From G965267605 sp965267605 (lineage in GTDB: Bacteria; Bacteroidota; Bacteroidia; Flavobacteriales_E; Vicingaceae): 64,000 nt of DNA. A model generated the notes under the pieces. The model had not been told where the DNA came from, made no database searches, and worked only from the letters and a program-made list of their open reading frames with translations. The DNA lies in contig OZ254088.1 of NCBI GenBank assembly GCA_965267605.1, forward strand, positions 1,364,001 to 1,428,000, written 5' to 3'. Within the stretch, counting starts at the first letter, position 1. Each line of letters begins with the position of its first letter. This document shows, one piece after another, positions 52,903 through 62,271 of the stretch. A program made the position numbers and the translations under genes.

Positions 52903-55398
52903 ATGAAACACCTGAAACTACTAGTACTAGCGGCTTTGCTACCCGCTTTTGGACTAAAGGCACAGAATTACCTCGGCTATAGCACGAGTAATTATGCCGG
53001 AGTTCATAGTATCGATATGAACCCAGCAGAAATTGCCGATAGCAGATTCCATTTCGACATCAATCTTGTTGGATTGCAATTTGATCTTGACAACAATTTC
53101 ATCGGGCTGGATGGTCAGGTGTACAGGGATGCGCTTTTTGGGATTGGCGCACTAACCGATGATGATCCTTCTAACGATCCTTCGTGGAATAACGATCCGG
53201 ATTTCAACGATAAGTATTTGATCTTCAATGAGGGTAACCACACCCGAAGTGTATATCAGCACCTCGAGGTTATGGGGCCTTCGTTCATGTTTACAATCGC
53301 AGAGAACAGAATCGGTATTGGTTTTACATCCAAGGTTAGAAGTATAACAAACATTCAGGGTGTTGAAGAAGAACTAGCACGTCTTTCGTTCAACGAATTG
53401 ATATACCCTTCCTTGTGGGTTACACAGCTGCAAAACGATTATTTGAGCGTACAGAGTAACACCTGGGCAGAATACGGACCAACATTCGCTATGACGGTAA
53501 AAGATGATGGCGAGCATTTCTTTAAGGTTGGTGGTAGACTTAAACTGCTTCAGGGACTTGGTTCTGCTTACATGCAAATAGAGAACCTTAACTACGAGTT
53601 TACAGATGATACCACACTTTCGCTTTTTAATGCGCAAGTAAACTACGGTCACTCTACCAACTTTACGTTTGGGGAAGGTGGGCAAGACAAATTCGAATAC
53701 AAGTTCATCTCGAACCCAGGTGTTGGATTCGATTTTGGTGGTGTATACGAATGGAGACCTGACCACGAAGACTTCAAGTACGACATGGACGGTGAGACCG
53801 GACTATGGAAAGGTTGGGAAAAGAAGTATAAAGCGAAAGTTGGTCTTTCTATCAACGATATTGGTGGAATGACATACCAAAAGGGCCAGTTGAGTGGTGA
53901 CTTTACTGCGGATATCAACCTGTGGAACCTTCACGTGTTTGACGGAGCCAAAGGTATTCTGGATTTTGATTCTATTCTGAATGCAACATTTGGTCTTCCC
54001 GGTGACGGAAGTACATATAAGATGTCGTTACCAACCAATATCAATCTGCAACTGGATTACCAGATTTGGAAGAACGTATATGTGAACTTGAACGGAGTTT
54101 ACGCCTTCAAATTCAAGAAAGATCCGCACAAGGTTACAGGGCTATCAAGAATGACCCTTACCCCAAGATGGGATTGGAAATGGGTTGGCGCCTTCCTTCC
54201 ACTCTCTTATAACGAGATGGGGAACTTTGAAGCTGGCATGGGGCTTAGATTTGGTCCATTCGTTGCGGGTACTTCTAACTTGAACGGAGTGTTCAGCAAA
54301 AAACCTGTCTACTCATCTGACTGGTATCTGGCTGTTAAAGTTCCATTCCTGAGAATTCCAGTGAAGGATAGAGACAACGATAAGGTGTCTGATAAGATGG
54401 ATAAGTGTATCGACACTCCTGGTGTTTGGGAATTCCTTGGATGTCCTGATACAGATGGTGACCACATTCAGGATTCTCAGGATAAATGTCCTACCACTCC
54501 AGGTCTTGCTGAGTTCGAAGGATGTCCTGACACGGATGGTGACAAGATTCCAGATCCAGAAGACGATTGTGTTGAGGAGCCAGGATTGCCTGAATTCAAA
54601 GGTTGTCCAGACAAGGATAAAGATGGCATCATGGACAAAGAAGATAAGTGTCCTGAGCTTCCAGGTATCAAGCTTTACGATGGATGTCCTGATACGGATG
54701 GTGATAGCATCATTGATCCAGAGGATCTATGTCCTGAAGTGCCTGGTCCTAGAATCCTTCAAGGTTGTCCTGATTCTGATGATGATGGTCTACTGGATTA
54801 CATTGATGCTTGTCCGGAAGTAGCAGGTCCTAAGGAGAACAGTGGTTGTCCATGGCCTGATACTGATGACGATGGCATCCTTGACAGAGAAGACAAGTGT
54901 CCAACTATCAAAGGACCAAAAGAGAACAACGGTTGTCCTTACGCTGATACTGATAAAGATGGCGTACTTGACAAAGACGATGATTGTCCGAACGTTCCTG
55001 GTCCGGTTGAGAACAAAGGTTGTCCGAAAATCGAAGAGAAAGAGCAGGAAATTCTGAACACTGCCTTTGAGAACCTGGAGTTTGAAACTGGTAAGGACAT
55101 TATCAAAGACGAGTCGAAACCATCTCTTGATTCACTTGCAAAACTGCTTACAGAGAAGCGTCCTGAGTGGAGATTGAGATTGGCAGGTCACACGGATAAC
55201 GTAGGTAACGATCAGAATAACCTGATCCTTTCCAAGAAACGTGCTACCGCGGTAGGTGTTTACCTTGGAATGAGAGGTGTTAAAGACACAAGGTTAATCG
55301 TTGAGTACTACGGTGAGATGAGACCTATCGCGTCTAACGATACCAAAGAAGGACGTCAGAAGAACAGACGTGTGGAAATGGAGATCTTGTTTGAATAG
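52903..55398 (+). CDS. DUF5723 / thrombospondin-type-3 / OmpA protein
   Basis: An 831-residue protein: signal peptide (1-20, ending GLKAQ), an outer-membrane beta-barrel-like N-terminal part (to about 485), eight thrombospondin-3-like calcium-binding repeats (about 488-705, each with GCPD plus DxDxDxxxD), and an OmpA C-terminal peptidoglycan-binding domain (about 719-831; GHTDNVG...LSKKRA and NRRVEM). It links outer membrane to peptidoglycan. A weak promoter (TTTT, 20 bases, TAATTTCG at 52864-52871) precedes it, and a terminator follows. Confidence 0.92.
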   Translation: MKHLKLLVLAALLPAFGLKAQNYLGYSTSNYAGVHSIDMNPAEIADSRFHFDINLVGLQFDLDNNFIGLDGQVYRDALFGIGALTDDDPSNDPSWNNDPDFNDKYLIFNEGNHTRSVYQHLEVMGPSFMFTIAENRIGIGFTSKVRSITNIQGVEEELARLSFNELIYPSLWVTQLQNDYLSVQSNTWAEYGPTFAMTVKDDGEHFFKVGGRLKLLQGLGSAYMQIENLNYEFTDDTTLSLFNAQVNYGHSTNFTFGEGGQDKFEYKFISNPGVGFDFGGVYEWRPDHEDFKYDMDGETGLWKGWEKKYKAKVGLSINDIGGMTYQKGQLSGDFTADINLWNLHVFDGAKGILDFDSILNATFGLPGDGSTYKMSLPTNINLQLDYQIWKNVYVNLNGVYAFKFKKDPHKVTGLSRMTLTPRWDWKWVGAFLPLSYNEMGNFEAGMGLRFGPFVAGTSNLNGVFSKKPVYSSDWYLAVKVPFLRIPVKDRDNDKVSDKMDKCIDTPGVWEFLGCPDTDGDHIQDSQDKCPTTPGLAEFEGCPDTDGDKIPDPEDDCVEEPGLPEFKGCPDKDKDGIMDKEDKCPELPGIKLYDGCPDTDGDSIIDPEDLCPEVPGPRILQGCPDSDDDGLLDYIDACPEVAGPKENSGCPWPDTDDDGILDREDKCPTIKGPKENNGCPYADTDKDGVLDKDDDCPNVPGPVENKGCPKIEEKEQEILNTAFENLEFETGKDIIKDESKPSLDSLAKLLTEKRPEWRLRLAGHTDNVGNDQNNLILSKKRATAVGVYLGMRGVKDTRLIVEYYGEMRPIASNDTKEGRQKNRRVEMEILFE

Positions 55399-55417
55399 AA
55401 TGATTCAACTATAAAGG

Positions 55418-55444
55418 AAGCCCGGTAGCAATACCGGGCTTTTT
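55418..55444 (+). terminator. Intrinsic terminator after OmpA-type gene
   Basis: AAGCCCGGTA, loop GCAA, TACCGGGCTT: a perfect 10-bp stem with a GNRA tetraloop, followed by T residues. It separates this gene from the MBOAT cassette. Confidence 0.9.
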
Positions 55445-55475
55445 CTTTAGTTCTTATCCTGTACTTTTAGTTCCA

Positions 55476-56852
55476 GTGGTATTCAGTGCACCCATATTCC
55501 TGTTCTTCTTCCTCCCTATTGTACTCTTGCTACATAGTGTTACCAAGGGTACATTAAGGAATACTGTACTGCTGATCTCCAGTCTGTTCTTCTACGCTTG
55601 GGGAGAACTACACTACGTTTTGCTAATGCTGGTTTCCGTTGCTCTCGCTTATTTCTTTGGACAATGGATTGGAAACTCGGATAAACGAAAGGGTCCCCTT
55701 GGCATAGCATTGATCACCCATATTGGGATATTGGTATACTTCAAGTACTTCAACTTTCTTGCCTACAATTTTCTTCAGTGGACAGGATTCGATTATGCCT
55801 TTGAAGAAGTACATCTTCCAATAGGCATCTCTTTCTTCACTTTTCAGATCATTTCCTACCTGATGGATGTATACCGGGGAGACGCTCCGGCAGAATCCAA
55901 TCCATTGAACCTGGGTGTTTACATCAGTCTTTTCCCGCAATTAATTGCGGGACCAATTGTCAGGTACACTGATGTGATGAAGGACCTTAACCACCGGGAT
56001 GTTCAATTGGAGGATTGGACTTATGGCATCAGAAGGTTCATCACTGGGTTTGCCAAAAAGATTCTCATCGCCAACCCCATGGGTTATGTGGCGGAACAGA
56101 TCATTTCACATGCTGGTGATGAGATCGGTACTGCCACGGCATGGATCGGAATGATAGCCTATGCCCTTCATATTCTATTTGACTTCTCGGGGTACTCAGA
56201 TATGGCCATAGGAATGGGTCGTATGATGGGCTTCAAGTTCCCTGAAAACTTCAACTACCCGTATATAGCCAAATCTGTACGCGAATTCTGGCGCAGGTGG
56301 CACATGACGCTTTCTTTCTGGTTTAGAGATTACTTGTACATCCCACTAGGTGGAAGCAGAAAAGGAAACCCGAGGACACTGTTCAACCTGGTGATCGTGT
56401 TCCTTGTTACCGGCATGTGGCATGGTGCAAGTTGGAATTTCGTTGTCTGGGGTGCATTTCACGGATTCTTTTTGCTCGCAGAACGTCTGGTAGGCAGATC
56501 CCTGAAATCGAACGCTGCGAGGTCTCTTCTTGGACATATCTATTTGATGTTGGTGGTGCTGTCCTCATGGGTGTTCTTCTCTATTGAAGACATCAGCCTT
56601 GCGTTTGAATATTTACAGCGGATGTACATTCCAACAGATGGTATTTACCATGTCCTTGAGTTTTTGCAACCCAAGGATTTGATCATAATGGGCATCGGAA
56701 TACTGCTGTGCTTACCTATTCAGAATGCTGTACCCGTGCTTAAACAAAAGGAATCCCTGGCCACCTACCTGGCGCTTTTGTTACTATTTGTCTGGTCGGG
56801 TATGGAAATGATAGTAGGAACTTTTGATCCTTTTATATACTTCAGGTTCTAA
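55476..56852 (+). CDS. MBOAT-family O-acyltransferase (AlgI-like)
   Basis: A 458-residue polytopic membrane protein starting from GTG: VFSAPIFLFFFLPIVLL, then HLPIGISFFTFQIISY, LFPQLIAGPIVRYTDV, FWRRWHMTLSFWFRDYLYIPLGG and GMWHGASWNF with the conserved His. It is closest in style to AlgI, which O-acetylates alginate with AlgJ/X partners. The next gene is an AlgJ/AlgX-like SGNH protein overlapping by 1 base. The polymer modified is unknown. Confidence 0.93.
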   Translation: MVFSAPIFLFFFLPIVLLLHSVTKGTLRNTVLLISSLFFYAWGELHYVLLMLVSVALAYFFGQWIGNSDKRKGPLGIALITHIGILVYFKYFNFLAYNFLQWTGFDYAFEEVHLPIGISFFTFQIISYLMDVYRGDAPAESNPLNLGVYISLFPQLIAGPIVRYTDVMKDLNHRDVQLEDWTYGIRRFITGFAKKILIANPMGYVAEQIISHAGDEIGTATAWIGMIAYALHILFDFSGYSDMAIGMGRMMGFKFPENFNYPYIAKSVREFWRRWHMTLSFWFRDYLYIPLGGSRKGNPRTLFNLVIVFLVTGMWHGASWNFVVWGAFHGFFLLAERLVGRSLKSNAARSLLGHIYLMLVVLSSWVFFSIEDISLAFEYLQRMYIPTDGIYHVLEFLQPKDLIIMGIGILLCLPIQNAVPVLKQKESLATYLALLLLFVWSGMEMIVGTFDPFIYFRF

Positions 56853-57901
56853 TGCGCGTGAGTAAATACATATTTATTGCAGTATTCACAGGCATTCTCC
56901 TACTCCCTGCCCTGTTGATGCTGATAGGAATACATCCGATCAACATCGAGAACCGGTCTCTTGCGGACAAACCTAAATGGACAGGTGACAGCCTTGGGTT
57001 TCTTCCTCAGAAGATCACTGAATATGTAAGTGACCATCTACCGTTGCGCGACCATGCTTACACTGCAACCGCTCTGTTCAATTGGAATTACCTGAATACC
57101 TCAAGCAAGCCTGAACTGGCCATTAAGGGAACGGATGATTGGATGTTCTATACAAGCGAAGGCATTCTTGAAGACGCTACGCATAGAAGGTCCTTTACCC
57201 AAGAGGAATTGGACTCTATAGAGACCCTTGTGTTAAACAGAGCAAGAGCATTTAGAAAACGTGGATTGGAGTATACAATCGTGATCGTCCCAAACAAAAG
57301 TACCACGCTCAAAGAGTACCTCCCTGATCATTACATAGAACAGAACAAGGACTCCAGACTGGAACAGGTTCGTAAGCTCTTTGTCGCCAACTCTAACGTA
57401 CGTTATGTGGACCTTAGAGACGTAATGAAAGACAGCATACCGCTGTACTACAAAACAGACACGCATTGGAATCCTCAAGGTGCCAGAAAGGTGGCAGATG
57501 AGATGGCTCGTAGAATGGTAAAGTCATACAAGCCTGTTGCTTTCAGTATCAAAAAGGAAACATACTCCGGAGACCTTGCCATGATGCTTGGACTAAAAGA
57601 CCACCTGTGTGAGGCAGTAACCGTGCCTTATGATCACATGAAGATTCAGGAATTGAAGGTAGAACCCTACATGAACGTGGGTCAGCACGTGTACTATCAA
57701 CCGGGTGAATACCTGAGCAACGTATTGGTGTTCCACGATTCATACGGAAAGGGACTCTTCCCCTATTTGCCTTCCTATTTCAAGCGTACCACCTTCATCT
57801 GGGACTCGCACATCAACATGGAGATTATAGAAAAGGAAAAGCCAAATTTCGTGGTTCATGTCCTTGCTGAGAGATATGTTGATAGGCTACTCTGGCCTTA
57901 G
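56852..57901 (+). CDS. AlgJ/AlgX-like (DHHW-type) SGNH protein
   Basis: A 349-residue protein with an N-terminal membrane anchor (about 6-27) and an SGNH-like domain. The DxH pair is in YYKTDTHWNPQGARKVAD, and the nucleophile Ser is in VFHDSYGKG, both as in AlgJ/AlgX proteins, which take the acyl group from the MBOAT partner and put it on polysaccharide. The ATG overlaps the MBOAT stop by 1 base, which indicates coupling. Confidence 0.88.
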   Translation: MRVSKYIFIAVFTGILLLPALLMLIGIHPINIENRSLADKPKWTGDSLGFLPQKITEYVSDHLPLRDHAYTATALFNWNYLNTSSKPELAIKGTDDWMFYTSEGILEDATHRRSFTQEELDSIETLVLNRARAFRKRGLEYTIVIVPNKSTTLKEYLPDHYIEQNKDSRLEQVRKLFVANSNVRYVDLRDVMKDSIPLYYKTDTHWNPQGARKVADEMARRMVKSYKPVAFSIKKETYSGDLAMMLGLKDHLCEAVTVPYDHMKIQELKVEPYMNVGQHVYYQPGEYLSNVLVFHDSYGKGLFPYLPSYFKRTTFIWDSHINMEIIEKEKPNFVVHVLAERYVDRLLWP

Positions 57902-57933
57902 TTATTCTCGCGTCAACACAGTACTTTCGAGCT

Positions 57934-58143
57934 ATGGAACAAGAATTCCAACTTACCGAAGAGTTCATCCAACTGAATCAATTGCTAAAGCTTGTCGGCA
58001 TTGCAGAAACTGGTGGGCACGCCAAAATTCTGGTGCGCGAAGGAGAAGTGCTTTGCAATGGTAAAGTTGAAGAGCGTTTGCGGTATAAAGTCCGCAAGGG
58101 TGACATTATAGAGGTAATGGGCAATAAAATAATGGTGAAATGA
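57934..58143 (+). CDS. S4-domain RNA-binding protein (YbcJ/YaaA-like)
   Basis: A 69-residue S4 fold: FIQLNQLLKLVGIAETGGHAKILVREGEVLCNGKVEERLRYKVRKGDIIEV is the standard small S4 protein. It binds structured RNA, probably rRNA, in the cytoplasm. It overlaps the CoA-transferase gene by 4 bases. Confidence 0.92.
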   Translation: MEQEFQLTEEFIQLNQLLKLVGIAETGGHAKILVREGEVLCNGKVEERLRYKVRKGDIIEVMGNKIMVK

Positions 58144-59201
58144 GGGGATTGAAGGTTGTTGAAGTAGCTTCAGTGTTAGCCGGTCCCTCAGTTGGAATGT
58201 TCTTTGCCGAACTGGGCGCGGATGTGATAAAAGTTGAGAATAAGCTTTCTAATGGGGACGTAACCCGACAATGGAAACTTCCGAAGGAAGATCAAAGCAG
58301 CAATACCTCTGCGTATTTCCGTTCCATCAACTGGGGTAAAACGCATACGCTGCTCGACCTTAGGGATAACAATGATCTACAACAACTTGATGAATTGTTG
58401 TCAGATGCTGACATCCTGATCACCAATTTCAGAGCAGGAAAGGCCGAGACCAAAGGATTGGACTTCCCCACCCTTCATAAGAAATACCCGCAGTTAATTG
58501 TAGGAAATATTACCGGCTACGGCCAAAACAGTAAACGCGCTGCCTACGATGTGGTACTTCAAGCTGAGTCCGGCATCATGTACATGAATGGAGCCGCTGA
58601 TGGCGGCCCCGTGAAGTTTCCCTTTGCATTGATAGATGTGCTTGCTGCTCACCAGTTGAAAGAGGGCCTGCTTGTTGCCCTGCTGCAGCGAACCAGCAGC
58701 AAGAAAGGATCACTTGTCTCTGTATCGCTTCTGGAGGCTGCATTGGCAACATTGATCAATCAATCCTCCAACTGGCTAAATGCACAGCATGAACCACAAA
58801 GAATGGGCTCCCTGCACCCCAACATTGCACCGTATGGAGACACTTTTGAAACCAGAGATGGCAAGACCGTTGTTCTGGCGGTCGGAAATGACAGTCAGTT
58901 CAGAACACTGTGCGAAAGCCTGAACTCTGATGCACATGAAAATTCGTTGTTCCTTACCAACCAGGACAGGGTAAAGAACAGAAACGCACTGTCACATCAC
59001 CTTGCGGAGTGTTTCATGCAGCACGACCACAACATTATTGCAGAGCTTCACTCCAAGCATGTACCTTTCGGGGAAATCAGGAAGGTTTCAGAGGCTGTTG
59101 AATCTGATGCTGCCGATCAGCTTAAACTTACCTTTGAAGACGGGGCTAAGACTATCAGGGGATCTATATTCAGAATCAATGGTGAGTTCCCTACCCTCTA
59201 A
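58140..59201 (+). CDS. CaiB/BaiF family CoA transferase
   Basis: A 353-residue class III CoA-transferase-like protein: RGLKVVEVASVLAGPSVGMFFAELGADVIKVE, ADILITNFRAGKAETKGLD, and YDVVLQAESGIMYMNG, where the Asp is the predicted catalytic residue. It transfers CoA between acids or racemises an acyl-CoA; the substrate is not evident. It overlaps the S4 gene by 4 bases and the convergent gene by 11 bases. Confidence 0.92.
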   Translation: MRGLKVVEVASVLAGPSVGMFFAELGADVIKVENKLSNGDVTRQWKLPKEDQSSNTSAYFRSINWGKTHTLLDLRDNNDLQQLDELLSDADILITNFRAGKAETKGLDFPTLHKKYPQLIVGNITGYGQNSKRAAYDVVLQAESGIMYMNGAADGGPVKFPFALIDVLAAHQLKEGLLVALLQRTSSKKGSLVSVSLLEAALATLINQSSNWLNAQHEPQRMGSLHPNIAPYGDTFETRDGKTVVLAVGNDSQFRTLCESLNSDAHENSLFLTNQDRVKNRNALSHHLAECFMQHDHNIIAELHSKHVPFGEIRKVSEAVESDAADQLKLTFEDGAKTIRGSIFRINGEFPTL

Positions 59202-59724
59202 GAAACTTCTTGATCTTTCCGTATAGCCTGGAGGCGTCTTTCTCATCCAGCTCCATACCCAGACTCACTGTTCTACCCCTATGGTCAAACACAATGGCCG
59301 GATTGGACACCACCCAATATGAGTCGCCAAATACCTTTCCTGCCTTGGAAGTCTCTTCGTACTTCTGAAAATCTTCGATCTCATCCTCCAAGAATACCTG
59401 AGGAATCCCTCTGCCCTTGATCAACCTGGTCATCTCTATTTCACCAGGTTTGACCCTGATCTGCTCTATACCGTAGGTTCTCCATCGGTACACGTAAACG
59501 ATCTTGTACTCGAAATAACACCAGAATGCCATATAGATGGCTATAAACACATATTCCTGCTTGCTGAAATCTGATGCAAAAAGAAAAGCCAAGACGGCCA
59601 ATCCGGCCAAAGACCACATAACTAGCCACGCCTTTAGAAAAGCGTGTTTGCCAGCATCCTTGAATGCCTTTATCTCAATGGTAAGTTCTTTGTCTTGCTC
59701 AACAACCTTAATCCGCTGCTCCAT
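59191..59724 (-). CDS. Membrane hypothetical protein, 177 residues
   Basis: A protein with two predicted membrane segments (about 30-50 and 54-76) followed by a cytoplasmic-type soluble domain (IEQIRVKPGEIEMTRLI, GDSYWVVSNPAIVFDHRGR). The pattern is like bacterial PH-domain or DUF-type membrane proteins, but I cannot name the family. A perfect -7 element, TATCTTTG on the minus strand (59738-59745), lies 13 bases upstream. Confidence 0.7.
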   Translation of the reverse strand: MEQRIKVVEQDKELTIEIKAFKDAGKHAFLKAWLVMWSLAGLAVLAFLFASDFSKQEYVFIAIYMAFWCYFEYKIVYVYRWRTYGIEQIRVKPGEIEMTRLIKGRGIPQVFLEDEIEDFQKYEETSKAGKVFGDSYWVVSNPAIVFDHRGRTVSLGMELDEKDASRLYGKIKKFLRG

Positions 59725-59737
59725 CCTTGTCTTTGTG

Positions 59738-59745
59738 CAAAGATA
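59738..59745 (-). promoter_or_regulatory. -7 promoter element of the 59191-59724 gene
   Basis: TATCTTTG on the minus strand is a perfect TAnnTTTG element. The -33 element is weak (TGTT 20 bases upstream). The leader would be very short. Confidence 0.45.
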
Positions 59746-59750
59746 ACAGC

Positions 59751-62267
59751 CTAATTCTTGGCCGGAACAGCCTCTTCCGTTGCAGCTGGAAGTGGTTTGC
59801 CCACGGTGGAATGCTTAGCGATGTGCTCAGAAGCTATACCGGGATGAACTTCGTTGGCTCTTTTCCAGTCGATAAGTGCCATTTCAGCCATTCCCAGATT
59901 GTACAACACATCTGCTCTTGCCATCAAAGCATCTACATACTCTGGTTCCTCGCCCAGAGCAAGGTCAAGGTCTTTCTTCGCTTCTTCATACTTCTTCTGC
60001 TCAAAATGAGTCATCGCGCGGAAGTAGTATGTTTCAATGTCTACCACACCCTCAACCTTATCAAGATCAATGGCTTTATTGAAATCAAGCGTTGCCGACT
60101 TGTAATCGCCCATCAAATAATTGATAATACCACGCTCTGTGTATCCATTCTTGAAGTCATTGAAGATCTCGATCTGCTTCTCCACTTCTTTCTTCTCCAT
60201 AGCTAGTTCGTTGAACAAACCAAATCCACCAAGACCTGCATCACCCATGTCCTCTTTGTCAAGATTGATCAGGTTATGGGTTGAAAAATCTCTTTTGTTT
60301 TTAGAAAGTAAACTCAGCTCCGTAAGCCTGATGGCTGGGTATGGATACTTATCGAATTTCTGCTGATGATACACATTGGTATAGTATTCCAATACCAATC
60401 TATCCTGGTCAATGCCTCCACCAATCAGGAAGCTGGCTACGGATAGTGCCCGGTCCTTTGCAATCTTCTTCTCAATGTGTCTTGGAGCTCTATTGTCATC
60501 GTAACCCGTTACAAGAAACTTTGCTTTAGGATTGTCCTTCATATAGCGGATCGTCTGGATCAGCTTGAACTTAGCCTTAGACGTTAACGAAACGTGCTCA
60601 TAAGCAAAGTGAATGTATTGGAACACTTTGTAATTCACGATAACAATCTCGTCATCCTCATTATCTGGCGGTGTATCCACAACATTCTGCTTGGTAGTAT
60701 CCTTCTTTGGAGGTGTCATCTCGATCACCTTGAAATCCACCTTTACCTCCTGGTATTGCTTGTCTGCCAATTCAAATGCTTTCTCTTCCTTCATCACCCC
60801 CGAATAGAACATCTGCACCTTATACTTCTTCTTTACATCAGTGATCTTGATGGAATATTTTCCAGTGGTTGGATTCGTCATAACCTCTTTCACCACCTTT
60901 CCGGTCTTCGCATCAACAAGCTGGATTTTCGTTTCTAAGACTTCAATCCTACCATCTTTCTCCTTTTGAACCTTACCGGTTAGCTTCGCAGTTGCCGGTT
61001 TAGGTTGCTCTACCACAGGTGGATCTTTTTTGATCACGATGTCGAAGTTGACCACAACCTCTTGATAGGCCTTGTTCTTTACAAGGTTCACAACCTTCTC
61101 CTCTTTCATCTCACCACCCTTGAACATCTGAATTTTGTACTTCTTACGGGCATCGGAGATATAGATTGAATAGTGACCGTCAATGGCGTTGGAATATGCA
61201 GTATTGATCACCTTTCCGGTTGCCACATCCACCAGCTTCAGTAGTGCTTTCACACTCTTGTCTGGTTTACCTTCTTCCTTGAGCTTTACTTTACCCTGAA
61301 CCAAGGCCGTGGCTGTAGGCAGCATTTCAGGGGGAGGGTCTTTGATCTTCGCTTGATAGATGTCTCCGTTTCTAACAAAGTACGCCTCTTCCCCACTGGC
61401 AGCGATAATAAATCCATAATCGTCTGAAGTAGTATTGAAACGTTTACCCAGGTTGATGATCTGACCATGAGAACCATCACTCTTGATTACGGTCTTGTAA
61501 ATATCAAGACCTCCCATTCCCTGTGCATAACCATCTGAGGAGAAGTAAAGGGTCTTACTATCGGCTCCCCAGAATACAGATCTTTCATCTCCTCTGGTAC
61601 TGATAGACAACCGCTTCATGGGCCCCCATCTACCGCTGGAGGTTTTGGTACTCATGTACAGGTCTAACTTCCCATAGTAATCGCGCCCGCAGGCTACAAC
61701 AAATCGCTTTCCATCTGGTGAAATTGACATACCATCTGTACCATATCCACCGTATTTCTCATATTCTCTTTTGAAAAAGGCTGTTACACCGCCTCCCAGC
61801 CCTCTGGGCGGACTCCAATGCGTACCTGCAAGTCTGGATGTATAATATGGTCCTCCGTTGTTTTCCCAACCATCCATCCAGCTTTGGAAAGAAACCCTTC
61901 TGCCGTCAGGTGCAACGTTAGGCTCGTCCTCTCCTTTGCTAGAGTTGATACTGCTGTTCAAACACTTAGGAGAGCTCCACGTGTCGCCTCTTTTAATGCT
62001 ATACCAGATGTCACCATCATAGCGAACCACCCCCTTTCTCATACCATACACTTGAGACCAGTTCTGGCCACCCCGGTCAGACATGTAATACATCACCTTA
62101 CCGCTTGGGGTAATGGATATGTTCGTCTCTTCATGCTTAGAGTTCAGCTGAGAAAGTCGCGTGACCTTCACATCCAGGTTTGGGCTTAGAATCTTTACAC
62201 CTGAACTTTGCGCCATCGACATGATCGCAGTAAGACAGGCTATTGAAGTTCCGAGTAGTTTGTTCAT
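59751..62267 (-). CDS. PorE-like OmpA protein with propeller, CRD and TPR domains
   Basis: An 838-residue exported protein. In order: signal peptide (1-19), a PD40/WD40-like propeller (about 25-315, with SPDGKRF and SDRGGQNW type repeats), two carboxypeptidase-regulatory-like domains (about 315-415 and 422-518, related in sequence), an OmpA-like domain (about 540-655, partly degenerate; no NRRVE end), and a TPR region (about 672-820). The same domain types occur in PorE of the T9SS, but the order differs. A Glu/Lys-rich tail ends it. It follows the M48 gene after 4 bases. Confidence 0.85.
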   Translation of the reverse strand: MNKLLGTSIACLTAIMSMAQSSGVKILSPNLDVKVTRLSQLNSKHEETNISITPSGKVMYYMSDRGGQNWSQVYGMRKGVVRYDGDIWYSIKRGDTWSSPKCLNSSINSSKGEDEPNVAPDGRRVSFQSWMDGWENNGGPYYTSRLAGTHWSPPRGLGGGVTAFFKREYEKYGGYGTDGMSISPDGKRFVVACGRDYYGKLDLYMSTKTSSGRWGPMKRLSISTRGDERSVFWGADSKTLYFSSDGYAQGMGGLDIYKTVIKSDGSHGQIINLGKRFNTTSDDYGFIIAASGEEAYFVRNGDIYQAKIKDPPPEMLPTATALVQGKVKLKEEGKPDKSVKALLKLVDVATGKVINTAYSNAIDGHYSIYISDARKKYKIQMFKGGEMKEEKVVNLVKNKAYQEVVVNFDIVIKKDPPVVEQPKPATAKLTGKVQKEKDGRIEVLETKIQLVDAKTGKVVKEVMTNPTTGKYSIKITDVKKKYKVQMFYSGVMKEEKAFELADKQYQEVKVDFKVIEMTPPKKDTTKQNVVDTPPDNEDDEIVIVNYKVFQYIHFAYEHVSLTSKAKFKLIQTIRYMKDNPKAKFLVTGYDDNRAPRHIEKKIAKDRALSVASFLIGGGIDQDRLVLEYYTNVYHQQKFDKYPYPAIRLTELSLLSKNKRDFSTHNLINLDKEDMGDAGLGGFGLFNELAMEKKEVEKQIEIFNDFKNGYTERGIINYLMGDYKSATLDFNKAIDLDKVEGVVDIETYYFRAMTHFEQKKYEEAKKDLDLALGEEPEYVDALMARADVLYNLGMAEMALIDWKRANEVHPGIASEHIAKHSTVGKPLPAATEEAVPAKN

Positions 62268-62271
62268 AGGT

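Noticed and set aside
54370..55025. Regularly spaced DNA repeats in the OmpA-type gene
   Set aside because: They code for thrombospondin-type-3 calcium repeats and show no spacer structure.
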